Shown here piece after piece: positions 41,989 through 51,157 of a stretch of DNA of 64,000 nt. Source of the DNA: Hymenobacter sp. 15J16-1T3B (GTDB lineage Bacteria > Bacteroidota > Bacteroidia > Cytophagales > Hymenobacteraceae); assembly GCF_020711235.1 (NCBI RefSeq), contig NZ_JAJFAV010000003.1:62001-126000 (forward strand), in the 5' to 3' direction. The stretch's first letter is position 1. The number at the start of each line of letters is the position of its first letter. The position numbers were made by a program, and so were the translations under genes. The notes below the pieces were generated by a model. That model was not told where the DNA came from. It ran no database searches and saw only the letters and a program-made list of their open reading frames with translations.

Positions 41989-42020
41989 GTTTTGTATTGC
42001 ACAAGCCGGGTTTTGTATAG
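41989..42020 (+). promoter_or_regulatory. Two direct half-sites spaced 21 bp before the aldo/keto reductase
   Basis: GTTTTGTATTG (41989-41999) and GTTTTGTATAG (42010-42020) are direct repeats exactly 21 bp apart, two helical turns, as AraC-family sites often are. The AraC-type gene at 44045 is a candidate binder. They lie 63-94 bp before the ATG. Confidence 0.5.
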
Positions 42021-42058
42021 GCCGGCGGCCCAGACGGGGCGGCACCTTTGCAGGGTAA

Positions 42059-43081
<1,023 letters not shown>

Positions 43082-43138
43082 CGTTCCGACTGGCTGCAAT
43101 GGCCGCGCAATAGCGTACTTGCCGGCTCAGCACTTTGT

Positions 43139-44026
43139 ATGATGAGCGACTTTGTAGGCTATTGCGCGGCCCAGGTGGCCGATGACGCCCTCGGCCTGAC
43201 GTTCCCGGTGGCGGTGTTTTACCCCACCGCTGCCCCGGCCCAGCCCGAACCCATCGGCCCGTACCAGCTCGACGTATCCCGCGACGCGGCGCCGCAGCCC
43301 GGGCCGTGGCCGCTGGTGCTCGTGTCGCACGGCACCGGCAGCTCGGGGCTGGTGCACCGCAACCTCGCCCTGGCGCTGGCCCGCCGCGGCTACGTGGTGG
43401 CCCTGCCCGAGCACCCGCACAACAACCGCGACGACGACAGCTGGGCCCACACCCCGCAGAACCTGCAGGCCCGGCCTCGGCACCTGCAGCTCACCATCGA
43501 CCACCTGCAGCAGGACGCGCGCCTGGCTCCGGTGCTACGCCCTGATGCCGTAGCGCTGATTGGCCATTCGCTGGGCGGCTACTCGGCTTTGGCATTGGCT
43601 GGGGGCCGGCCCGTGAGCGTGCCGCGCACCGCCGCCGACGGACCTCCCCAGCCCATTCCGGTGCCCGCCGCCGATGCGCGGGTGCGGGCGCTGGTGCTGC
43701 TGGCGCCGGCGCTGCCCTGGTTTATGGCCGAAGGCAGTTTGGGCGGGGTGCACCTGCCGGTGCTGGCGCTGGCGGGCGAGCAGGACGAGCACATCCCGCC
43801 CGTTTTTGTGGAGCAGGTGCTGCGCGGGCTGCCCGACGCCAGTCGGCTGGACTACCGCGTCGTCGCCAATGCGGGGCATTTTTCCTTTCTGAGTCCATTT
43901 CCGCCGGCGCGGGTGAGCCCGCAGTTTCCGCCCTCGCAGGACCCGCCGGGCTTCGGCGACCGGGCCCGTTTTCACGCCGAGGAACTGTATCCGGCCATTG
44001 CCGCCTTCCTCGGGCGCTTTCTCTGA
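43139..44026 (+). CDS. Alpha/beta hydrolase, dienelactone-hydrolase-like
   Basis: A 295-residue cytosolic hydrolase. The nucleophile elbow is GHSLGG (Ser), the oxyanion segment LVSHGTGSSG, and the late His is in NAGHFSFLSP; the Asp is probably in GEQDEHIPP. It resembles platelet-activating-factor acetylhydrolase/DLH-type lipases. Substrate unknown. Start at 43139 or the adjacent ATG at 43142. It follows the aldo/keto reductase by 57 bp and precedes the AraC-type regulator by 18 bp, so an operon is likely. Confidence 0.87.
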   Translation: MMSDFVGYCAAQVADDALGLTFPVAVFYPTAAPAQPEPIGPYQLDVSRDAAPQPGPWPLVLVSHGTGSSGLVHRNLALALARRGYVVALPEHPHNNRDDDSWAHTPQNLQARPRHLQLTIDHLQQDARLAPVLRPDAVALIGHSLGGYSALALAGGRPVSVPRTAADGPPQPIPVPAADARVRALVLLAPALPWFMAEGSLGGVHLPVLALAGEQDEHIPPVFVEQVLRGLPDASRLDYRVVANAGHFSFLSPFPPARVSPQFPPSQDPPGFGDRARFHAEELYPAIAAFLGRFL

Positions 44027-44044
44027 TTTGGCTGTTAGTAGCTT

Positions 44045-44959
44045 ATGAAACCCGCCGCCCCGCCTTTTCGCCTGCTCGCCACGGTGAGCGACTTTGCCGC
44101 GCACTTCGGCTTTCCGCCGCCGGCCCACCCGCTGCTCACGGTGGTCGACTTAGCCCACCACCGCCACCCGCCGGTGACCGGGCCGGCCCTGCGGCAGCTC
44201 TACATCGTCACGCTGAAGAAAAACCTGAAGGGCCAGCTGCAGTACGGCCGCCGCAGCTACGACTTCCGCGAGGGCGTGCTGGCCTTTTACGCCCCCGGCC
44301 AGATGTGCACGGCCGACGCCTCGGTGGACGTGTCGGAAATCGAGGGCTGGATGGTGGTGTTTCACCCCGACTTGCTGGCCCGCTACCCGTTGGGCAAAAA
44401 AATCACCGGCTACGGCTTTTTCTCCTACCTCGTGAGCGAGGCTCTGCACCTCTCGGCCCGCGAAGAGCAGCAGCTGAACGGCCTGTTTCGCGCTCTGCAG
44501 GAAGAGCACCAGCAGCCCGTCGACGCCTTCAGCCAGGACGTGCTGGTGGCCCAGCTGGAGTTGCTGCTGAGCTACGCCAACCGCTTCTACCACCGGCAGT
44601 TTCTCACGCGCCGCACCGCCGAGCACGATTTGCTCAGCCGCTTCGAGGAGCTGGTCACGGCCTACTTCGCCCGCGACGACCAGGAGCAGCCCCTGCCCAC
44701 CGTGCAGCACTTCGCCGACGCGCTGCACGTGTCGCCGGCCTACCTGAGCGACCTGCTGCGCACGCTCACCGGCCAAACCACCCAGCAGCACCTGCACCAC
44801 GCCCTCATCGACAAAGCCAAGCGCCTGCTGCTGACCACCTCGCTGACGGTCAACGAAACAGCGTTTCAGCTCGGCTTCGAGTACCCCCAGTATTTCAGCC
44901 GCCTCTTCAAAAGCAAAACCGGCCAGACGCCCGCCGCATTCCGGTTTTCGGCGCAATAG
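44045..44959 (+). CDS. AraC-family transcriptional regulator
   Basis: A 304-residue regulator. Residues about 1-180 form a cupin-like sensor domain (KGQLQYGRRSYDFREGVLA, FYAPGQM), and residues about 195-300 the two-HTH AraC domain (VQHFADALHVSPAYLSDLLR, VNETAFQLGFEYPQYFSRLF, TGQTPAAFR). It probably controls the preceding aldo/keto reductase and hydrolase genes; a pair of 21-bp spaced half-sites upstream of the former supports this. The ligand is unknown. Confidence 0.92.
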   Translation: MKPAAPPFRLLATVSDFAAHFGFPPPAHPLLTVVDLAHHRHPPVTGPALRQLYIVTLKKNLKGQLQYGRRSYDFREGVLAFYAPGQMCTADASVDVSEIEGWMVVFHPDLLARYPLGKKITGYGFFSYLVSEALHLSAREEQQLNGLFRALQEEHQQPVDAFSQDVLVAQLELLLSYANRFYHRQFLTRRTAEHDLLSRFEELVTAYFARDDQEQPLPTVQHFADALHVSPAYLSDLLRTLTGQTTQQHLHHALIDKAKRLLLTTSLTVNETAFQLGFEYPQYFSRLFKSKTGQTPAAFRFSAQ

Positions 44960-45118
44960 AGTTGGGGGCGGCAGCGGCGCTTCGGTAAGCGGCGGGTCGA
45001 CTGCGCTGCGACGGGCTTCCCGAGCGGCCCCGGACTGCTGCGGTAGCTGCACGCGCCATTCCGTTTCCACTTAGCACGACCTGCTTTTCCCGGAGCACGG
45101 CTCTGAAGGCGGGCGCCG

Positions 45119-46462
45119 CTAAGCCGCTGCCGGCGGCGCTAGGTGCGCGGCGCGGTGGCGGCGCCAATCCCAGGCTGCCGCCAGCAGCACGCCCAGGTAT
45201 TCTAGCGCCACGAGACCAAGGTGTTCCTGGTAGGCGCTGCTGCGGTAGGTGGCGTAGGAAAGCGTAGCCAGCGCCGCCCAGGTAGCCGGGTAGCGCCAGC
45301 CGGTAAAGCAGTTCAGCGCCACCAGCGGCGTGAGGTACCAAGGGTGCACGGTGGTGGCCAGCAGGTAGTAGAGCGTAAAAGCCAGCAGCGCCGCCCGCGG
45401 CAGCGTGGCCAGCGTGGGACGTCGTTCGAAGGCCATCAGCACGAGTACACCGAAGGCAGCTTCAGCAGCCAGGGCCGTGCCGAGCCGGGCAATTTCGTTG
45501 TAGCCGGTGAGCCAGTAGCCGACGGCGCGCAGCAGGTAGTACACGCTGGCGTTGAACTCGAAGGAGTGAAAATACAGGTCGAGGCTGCGGCCGATGTTGC
45601 GCAGCAGCGCCGCCGAGGCGAAGGGCGCGAAGGCCGCGGCCAGGGACGCCGCCAGCGCCAGCCCGAAGCGCAGGGTGCGGCCCCAGCCTAGGCGGCGCAG
45701 CAGCAGCGGCAGGGCCAGCAGCGGGGTGAGCTTGGCGGCCACGCCCAGCGCCAGCGCCCCCGCGGCCAGCACCAGTCGGCCGCGGGCGAGCAGCCAGCAG
45801 GCGGCCAGCACGCCGGCAATGACCACGGCTTCGAAGTGCAGATTGCCCACCAGCTCGGCCACCACCAGTGGGTGCAGCAGGTAAAGCAGAGCCCGGTCCG
45901 GATCCTGCCCAAACCGGCGTAGCAGCCCCACCAGCAGCAGAGCCGTAGCCGCTTCGGCCAGCAGCAGCGCCAGCCGCAGCACCACGATCTGCGCCCGCTC
46001 CGACGCCGGAAACAGCCGCACGGCCAGCCCAAACAGGGCCTGGCAGACCGGCGGGTACACCGAATAGTAGTGCGGGGAGTTTAGGTGCTGATACAGCCCG
46101 GGCGTGAGCTGGGGCGCGCCCGTCAGCGGGCCGCCACCGGCCCGGTACTCGTCGGGGCGGTGCAGGAAGGGGCTATGGCCGGCCGCCACTAGGGCGCCGT
46201 CCCAGCGGAAGCGGTGGTAGTCGTCGGACAGCGCGGGCGTGGCGGGCAGCCACAGCAGGCGCAGCAGCAGGGCCAGCAGCAGGCCGGCGCGCAGCGGCAG
46301 GCGGTAGTGCAGCAGCGCCGCGTACGCCAAGGTGCCCAGGCCAAACAGCGTAAGCAGCTGGGCGGTAGCCGGGCGCGGGGTGAAGTAGGCCAGGCCGAGT
46401 TGGGTGGCCGTCAGCAGGGCAGCGGCCAGGCCCAGCAACGTGGAGCGCCGGGCCGCGCTCAT
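45119..46462 (-). CDS. Polytopic membrane glycosyltransferase, GT87/mannosyltransferase-like
   Basis: A 447-residue membrane protein with about 11-12 hydrophobic segments. The motif LSDDYHRFRWDGALVAAGHSPF near residue 80 (shown in part: DDYHRFRWDG) places the catalytic-type Asp pair in the first periplasmic loop, as in GT87/MptB-like GT-C enzymes that use polyprenyl-phosphate sugars. VHPWYLTPLV late in the protein is also typical. It overlaps the upstream GT2 gene by 4 bp (ATGA), so translation is coupled. It closes a minus-strand glycosyltransferase operon that may build a surface glycolipid or polysaccharide. Confidence 0.8.
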   Translation of the reverse strand: MSAARRSTLLGLAAALLTATQLGLAYFTPRPATAQLLTLFGLGTLAYAALLHYRLPLRAGLLLALLLRLLWLPATPALSDDYHRFRWDGALVAAGHSPFLHRPDEYRAGGGPLTGAPQLTPGLYQHLNSPHYYSVYPPVCQALFGLAVRLFPASERAQIVVLRLALLLAEAATALLLVGLLRRFGQDPDRALLYLLHPLVVAELVGNLHFEAVVIAGVLAACWLLARGRLVLAAGALALGVAAKLTPLLALPLLLRRLGWGRTLRFGLALAASLAAAFAPFASAALLRNIGRSLDLYFHSFEFNASVYYLLRAVGYWLTGYNEIARLGTALAAEAAFGVLVLMAFERRPTLATLPRAALLAFTLYYLLATTVHPWYLTPLVALNCFTGWRYPATWAALATLSYATYRSSAYQEHLGLVALEYLGVLLAAAWDWRRHRAAHLAPPAAA

Positions 46463-47949
46463 GACTGCCGCGCGTGCCGCACGCTGTAGTAGACCACCGC
46501 CGCATAGCCGGCCGTCAGCAGCAGGTGAAAGGGCAGCAGGCCGTAGTTACCGTAGCGGAACGCGAGGAAGATGCCGCCGGCAAAGTACAGGGCCAGCAGC
46601 GCTTCGAGCACCGTCTGCCCGTTGACCGAGCCGGTGCGGTAGCGGCGGCCGCGGGCCGTACCCGGCTGCCCGCTCAGCCCCGCCTTGGGCGTGCGCACGA
46701 AGGGGGTGAGCCGGCCGGCTAGGCCGGTGAGCACCGCCCAGCCGTTGTGCAGCGACAGGCCCATCGAAATCGAGAGGAAGAGCAGCAGCTTGGGCGCGAA
46801 GGGCCGGCCGCCGGCCGCGCGCCCGCCGTTCCAGCGCCAGGCGGCGTAGTAGTAGGCCACCAGCGGCAGCAGGCTCAGCACCGAGAGGCCCGCCAGCCGG
46901 AAAGGCCAGCGCAGGGCGGGCTCGGCGGTTTGCACCAGCAGCAGCGGAACGCTCAGCAGGCCCATCAGCAGCACGGCCACAAACACGGCGCTGTTGAGCA
47001 GGTGGGCGGTGGCGTAGAGCTTGGTGCGCAGCGGCAGCGCGGTGCTGCGCCACACCCGGCCCAGGTGCTTGCGGGCGGTTTCGGCCCCGCCCTTGTTCCA
47101 GCGGTGCTGCTGCGAGCGAAGCGCGTCCATCTGCGCGGGCAGCTCGGCCGGGGCCACCACCGCGGGCAGGTAGCGAAACTGCCAGCCCGCCAGCTGGGCC
47201 CGGTAGCTCAGGTCCAGGTCTTCGGTGAGCGTATCGGCCTGCCAGCCGCCGGCCTGCTCGATGCACGCACGGCGCCACACCCCGCCGGTGCCGTTGAAGT
47301 TGATGAAGTGGTGGCCCGCGTTGCGCCCCACTTGCTCCACCAAGAAGTGCGCGTTCAGCCCGAAGGCTTGCAGCTCGGTGAGCAGGGAGTCGCCCTCGTT
47401 CAGGTGGCCCCAGCGCGTTTGCACCACGCCCAGCCCCGCGTCGGCCAGGAAGTAGGGCACGGTGCGGCGCAGAAAGTCGGGGGCGGGCACGAAGTCGGCG
47501 TCGAAAATGGCCACCAGCTCGCCGGTGGCGGCGCGCAGGCCGTAGGCCAGGGCCCCGGCCTTGTAGCCTTGCCGGTCGGGCCGGCGCACGTGTTCGATGT
47601 TGAGGCCGCGGGCGCGGTGGTGGGCCACCCGCTCGGCGGCCAGGGCCACGGATTCGTCGGTGGAGTCGTCGAGCACCTGAATCTGCAGGCGCGCGGCCGG
47701 GTAGTCCAGCGCGGCGGCCGCGTCGATGACGCGCTCCACCACGTTCAGCTCGTTGTAGACGGGCAGCTGCACCGTCACGCGGGGCCAGCGCTGCGCGTCG
47801 GCGGGCAGGGGCGGGGCGGGCAGTTGGGCGGCCCCGGCGTAAGCGCGGCGGGCCAGGCGGGTGAGGCGCCACTGCGCGAGGCTGAAGGCCAGCACGAACA
47901 GCAGGCACAGCCCGTAGATCACCAGCAGCAGAATTTCTAGCCCAAGCAT
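46459..47949 (-). CDS. Processive-type family 2 glycosyltransferase (cellulose-synthase-like)
   Basis: A 496-residue membrane GT2 enzyme. N-terminal transmembrane helix, then a GT-A domain with VQLPVYNELNVVERVIDAAA, the acid pair IFDADFVPAPDF, GTGGVWRRACIE, the acceptor-site TEDLDLSYRAQL and QQHRWNKGG (QxxRW). Three or more transmembrane helices follow. This layout equals glucosylceramide- or beta-glycan-synthesising GT2 enzymes that also export or process the product at the membrane. It overlaps the GT87-like gene by 4 bp. Product is unknown. Confidence 0.9.
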   Translation of the reverse strand: MLGLEILLLVIYGLCLLFVLAFSLAQWRLTRLARRAYAGAAQLPAPPLPADAQRWPRVTVQLPVYNELNVVERVIDAAAALDYPAARLQIQVLDDSTDESVALAAERVAHHRARGLNIEHVRRPDRQGYKAGALAYGLRAATGELVAIFDADFVPAPDFLRRTVPYFLADAGLGVVQTRWGHLNEGDSLLTELQAFGLNAHFLVEQVGRNAGHHFINFNGTGGVWRRACIEQAGGWQADTLTEDLDLSYRAQLAGWQFRYLPAVVAPAELPAQMDALRSQQHRWNKGGAETARKHLGRVWRSTALPLRTKLYATAHLLNSAVFVAVLLMGLLSVPLLLVQTAEPALRWPFRLAGLSVLSLLPLVAYYYAAWRWNGGRAAGGRPFAPKLLLFLSISMGLSLHNGWAVLTGLAGRLTPFVRTPKAGLSGQPGTARGRRYRTGSVNGQTVLEALLALYFAGGIFLAFRYGNYGLLPFHLLLTAGYAAVVYYSVRHARQS

Positions 47950-48018
47950 CGGTTGGCGGGCGGGGTAAGCAACAACTTCATCGGCCCGGCAAAGGTACGC
48001 CCTGCGGCGCGGTGGTCC

Positions 48019-48747
48019 TTAGCCACGGGCGTAGCGGAAGATGGTCCACAAGATCTTGTAGCCCGCCCCGAGGGTGCCCTTCACCGTGCCCGATACTTTC
48101 GACACGCCGATGCGGCGCCGGTAGCGCACCGGTACCTCGGCGCAGCGCAGGCCCTGCTTGGCGGCTTTGAGCTGCATTTCCACCGTCCAGCCGTAGGTCT
48201 GGTCCTGCATGTCGAGGCGGCGCAGCGCGTCGGCGCGGATGGCGCGAAACGGGCCCAGGTCGGTGAAGCGGGCCCCGTAGAGGCGGCGCAGCAGCGTTGT
48301 GGCCAGCCAGTTGCCGAAAATCTGCTGGGGCAGCATGGCCCCCGGCTCGCGCTGGCCCAGGGCCCGGGAGCCGATGACCAGGTCCACGCCGTCTTCCAAG
48401 ATGGGGCGTACCAGCTCGGGCAGCTGCTCGGGGTAGTCCGAATAGTCGCCGTCGAGAAACACGATGATGGCGGGCTGCTCCGGGGCGGGGCGCGCGTAGC
48501 AGTGAGCCATGCCGCGCAGGCAGGCGAAGCCGTAGCCGGGGCGGTCTTCGCGCAGCACGGTGGCCCCACCGGCGCGGGCCGGGGTGGCCGTGTCGTCGGT
48601 GGAAGCGTTGTCGACCACGATTACCTCGCGCACCCAGTCCCGGGGAATGTCGGCCAGCACGGGCCCGATGCTGCGGGCTTCGTTGTGGGCCGGGATGATG
48701 ATGTCGATGAGCGGAAGCGGGGTAGGCGGGGGGGGAGAAAGGGGCAT
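48019..48747 (-). CDS. Family 2 glycosyltransferase, DPM1/polyprenyl-phosphate type
   Basis: A 242-residue soluble or peripheral GT2. Start taken as the ATG at 48747 (MPLSPPPP). Motifs: IDIIIPAHNEARSIGPVL, VVDNASTDDT, the metal-binding FLDGDYSDYP and LVIGSRALG. The C-terminal region KVSGTVKGTLGAGYKILW is usual for the dolichol/undecaprenyl-phosphate sugar synthases. It may make the lipid-linked sugar used by the GT87-like enzyme downstream. Gap to the next gene is 69 bp on the same strand. Confidence 0.88.
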   Translation of the reverse strand: MPLSPPPPTPLPLIDIIIPAHNEARSIGPVLADIPRDWVREVIVVDNASTDDTATPARAGGATVLREDRPGYGFACLRGMAHCYARPAPEQPAIIVFLDGDYSDYPEQLPELVRPILEDGVDLVIGSRALGQREPGAMLPQQIFGNWLATTLLRRLYGARFTDLGPFRAIRADALRRLDMQDQTYGWTVEMQLKAAKQGLRCAEVPVRYRRRIGVSKVSGTVKGTLGAGYKILWTIFRYARG

Positions 48748-48815
48748 GCAGCGCGAATCAGGGCGCAAAAGTGCGCAGAAGCCGGCCGGCGGCAACCGGC
48801 GCGGCAACGGAAATA

Positions 48816-49247
48816 TTACTCGGGGCGGCGGCGCTGCAGCACCCGGCGGTGCCAGCGGCCGGCGCGGTTGCTGGTGTGCAGCTCGGCTTCCTCCGTCAGA
48901 ATCAGGTACAAGCTATAGCCAAATACGAAGGCCGTGGCCCCGCTCAGCAGCCAGCCCCAGCTCCGGGTAAAGGCCATGTAAAAGTCGTAACACATGACCG
49001 CGCCGGGCACGGCGGCCGCCAGCACGGCCAGGCGCCGCGAAGGCCGTGGCTGCTCAAACAACAGGGTGGCCAGAAACGCCGTCAGCAGCACCGTTTGGTG
49101 AATGGCTTCGCCCATCCACCAGGGCAGCAAGTTGTTGAAGCCGATGAAGCGCGACACGGCGCGCAGCACGTAGGCCAGCGCGGCCGCTTCCACGATGGCC
49201 AGCAGCAGGGGCAGCAAGGGACGGAGTACGGGTCGGGCCATAGGCAC
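48816..49247 (-). CDS. Small polytopic membrane protein, unknown
   Basis: A 143-residue protein with four predicted membrane segments (about 8-25, 48-62, 72-92 and 98-118) and a basic, Arg-rich C-terminus (RWHRRVLQRRRPE). I do not recognise a family. It is the first gene of the glycosyltransferase run and ends 69 bp before the DPM1-like gene, so a link to lipid-sugar handling is plausible. Starts at 49247 and 49241 are both possible. Confidence 0.7.
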   Translation of the reverse strand: MPMARPVLRPLLPLLLAIVEAAALAYVLRAVSRFIGFNNLLPWWMGEAIHQTVLLTAFLATLLFEQPRPSRRLAVLAAAVPGAVMCYDFYMAFTRSWGWLLSGATAFVFGYSLYLILTEEAELHTSNRAGRWHRRVLQRRRPE

Positions 49248-49545
49248 GGGCTAGGGGGAAGGCAGACGGGGGCCAGCGGGCCGCGGCGGGCAGCCGGCCC
49301 GGCGGCGCTGCACATACGCGCCGGGCGGGCCGGGCGGTTTTACCCGGCGCCGGCGCATTCAGGCCTTCCAATATACCTTTTTCAGCCCAGCCCAGGCCCA
49401 GCTGCCACCCGCAAACGTCCATTCCGGCCGCCTAACCCGGCGTTTGCCACCCGCGGGCCGCAGCCCACGGGGCGCCGGCATTGCTGAACCAAACCGGGCT
49501 GCTACTTTTAGCAGCTTTTTACGTCCGAATCTCAGCCGCTTACCC
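49248..49545. other. Divergent intergenic region, 298 bp
   Basis: It separates the glycosyltransferase run from the first GAF gene. A -7-like TACTTTTA lies at about 49504-49511 upstream of the GTG start at 49546. The rest is GC-rich with no gene or strong repeat seen. Confidence 0.45.
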
Positions 49546-50214
49546 GTGCCTCCGTCCTCCCGCCTGCAAGCGCTGCATTCGTACGATATCCTGCACTCCG
49601 CGCAGGAGCCCTTGTTCGACGACCTGGCCGCCCTGGCTGCCTATATTTTCAGCGTGCCGGTGGCGCGCATTGCTTTCGTGGCCGACGAGGAAGTGTGGCA
49701 CAAGGCCAGCACCGGCATGGAAGCCCAGCAGGCGCTGCCGCTGGCGCAGAGCATCTGCCCCCAGGCCGTGCGCCACGACTTGCCGGTGCTGGTGTTTCCC
49801 GACCTGAACGCGCACCCCGAGCACAGCACGCCGGCCATGCGCGCCGAGCGGGTGGCCTTCTACGCCGGCGCCCTGCTGCGCACCCCGCAGGGCCAGGCCA
49901 TCGGCACGCTGTGTGTGGCCGACTACGTGCCCCGCGAGCTGACCGACGCCGAGCAGCAGATGCTGGTGCGGCTGGCCGACCTGGTGGTGCTGGCCCTCGA
50001 CGCGCGCCGGCAGCTGAGGGCCGGGGCCGGCAATGCCGCCTGGGAGAAGCTGCGCGGCGAGGCCGAAACCGAATTGCACAATCAGATGGCCCTGGTGCGC
50101 TACCTGAAAGTGCGCAGCAGCGGGCTGGTGCCCGTGCCGGCCGATTTGCTGGAAGAAGTCGGCCGGCGCCTGGGCGAAGTAATTGCCATTTTCAAAGCCG
50201 CCGAACAGGCGTAA
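49546..50214 (+). CDS. GAF-domain protein 1
   Basis: A 222-residue soluble protein. The start is the GTG at 49546 (MPPSSRLQALHSYDIL). A single GAF domain spans about 15-160, with AQEPLFDDLAALAAYIFSVP, FPDLNAHPEHSTP, VAFYAGALLRTPQGQAIGTLC and RELTDAEQQMLVRLADLV. The C-terminal 60 residues are helical. No output domain is attached. Its neighbour is a close relative. GAF proteins of this type bind small ligands or chromophores, but the Cys ligand of phytochromes is not clearly placed here. Confidence 0.85.
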   Translation: MPPSSRLQALHSYDILHSAQEPLFDDLAALAAYIFSVPVARIAFVADEEVWHKASTGMEAQQALPLAQSICPQAVRHDLPVLVFPDLNAHPEHSTPAMRAERVAFYAGALLRTPQGQAIGTLCVADYVPRELTDAEQQMLVRLADLVVLALDARRQLRAGAGNAAWEKLRGEAETELHNQMALVRYLKVRSSGLVPVPADLLEEVGRRLGEVIAIFKAAEQA

Positions 50215-50307
50215 GCCGCAAACCTCCCCGCGGTAGGGCCGTAAGTGCCTAATTCTTGCGTGCTTTATGCACTCCCCAACGTCAGCCTCCTATCACGAGG
50301 ATTGCCC

Positions 50308-51024
50308 ATGCCATCCTACACCCAGCCCGCTTCGCTTGTGCCGGCCCACGAACCGGCGCGGCTGCGTACGCTTTACCGGTACGAGATTCTGAACACCACT
50401 CCGGAGCCCATTTTCGATGACTTTGTGGCCCTGGCGGCGCAGTTGTTCAAGCTGCCTATCTCGCTGATTTCCCTGGTCGACCAGGATACCGTGTTTTTCA
50501 AGGCCAACGCCGGTCTGCCCGGCCTGGTGGCGGTACCCCGGGCCGACAGCCTGTGCTCGGCGGCCGTGCTCGAGCACACGCCCATTGCCTTTCCCGACTT
50601 GCAGCAGGAGCGCTGCGACCTGGTGAACCCGGCCGTGGCCGAAGCCGCCGGCCTGCGCTGCTACGCCGGCGCCCCGCTGCGCATGACCGACGGCCTCAAC
50701 ATCGGCACCATGTGCGTGATTGGACGCGAGCCGCGCGACTTCACCGAGGCCGAAAGCGCGTTGCTGCTACGCCTGGCCGAACTGGTCAGCCGCACCATCG
50801 AACTACGGGCCCGGCTGCTGGGGTTCAGCCCCGACGCGTGGGAGCAGGCCCAGCGCGAACTGCAGGCGTACCTGCACGAAAGCTCCACGCTGGCGCGCTA
50901 CTTGGTGGCCCGCACCGACGGCACCTTTCTGGCCGACGACGTGCTGCAAACCGTGCACCGCCGCCTCGACTTCATCGACAAGGCCCTGGGCCGCTTGCTA
51001 GCCTCCGAAGACGGCTACTCCTAG
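50308..51024 (+). CDS. GAF-domain protein 2
   Basis: A 238-residue paralogue of the preceding protein: EPARLRTLYRYEILNTTPEP, FDDFVALAAQLFKLPISLI, FPDLQQERCDLVNP, RCYAGAPLRMTDGLNIGTMC and RDFTEAESALLLRLAELV align in order. The C-terminal part again is helical, ending HRRLDFIDKALGRLL. The ATG at 50308 gives the same N-terminal length as protein 1. Tandem duplication is likely. Function and partner are unknown; a hairpin terminator follows. Confidence 0.85.
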   Translation: MPSYTQPASLVPAHEPARLRTLYRYEILNTTPEPIFDDFVALAAQLFKLPISLISLVDQDTVFFKANAGLPGLVAVPRADSLCSAAVLEHTPIAFPDLQQERCDLVNPAVAEAAGLRCYAGAPLRMTDGLNIGTMCVIGREPRDFTEAESALLLRLAELVSRTIELRARLLGFSPDAWEQAQRELQAYLHESSTLARYLVARTDGTFLADDVLQTVHRRLDFIDKALGRLLASEDGYS

Positions 51025-51094
51025 GCGGAACAGCAAGCCGACGTTTCTATCCCTGGACCCCAGCGGCAGGTGTAGGGCCAACGAGCGAGTAAAC

Positions 51095-51135
51095 CAACGG
51101 CGCGGCCGAGGCAACGAACCTCGGCCGCGCCGTTG
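51095..51135. terminator. Terminator-like hairpin between GAF gene 2 and the GH43 gene
   Basis: A 17-bp perfect stem (51095-51111 with 51119-51135) around a 7-nt loop lies between convergent genes; T-runs are weak. Confidence 0.7.
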
Positions 51136-51157
51136 TGCGCGGGGCCTGGCACTGACC

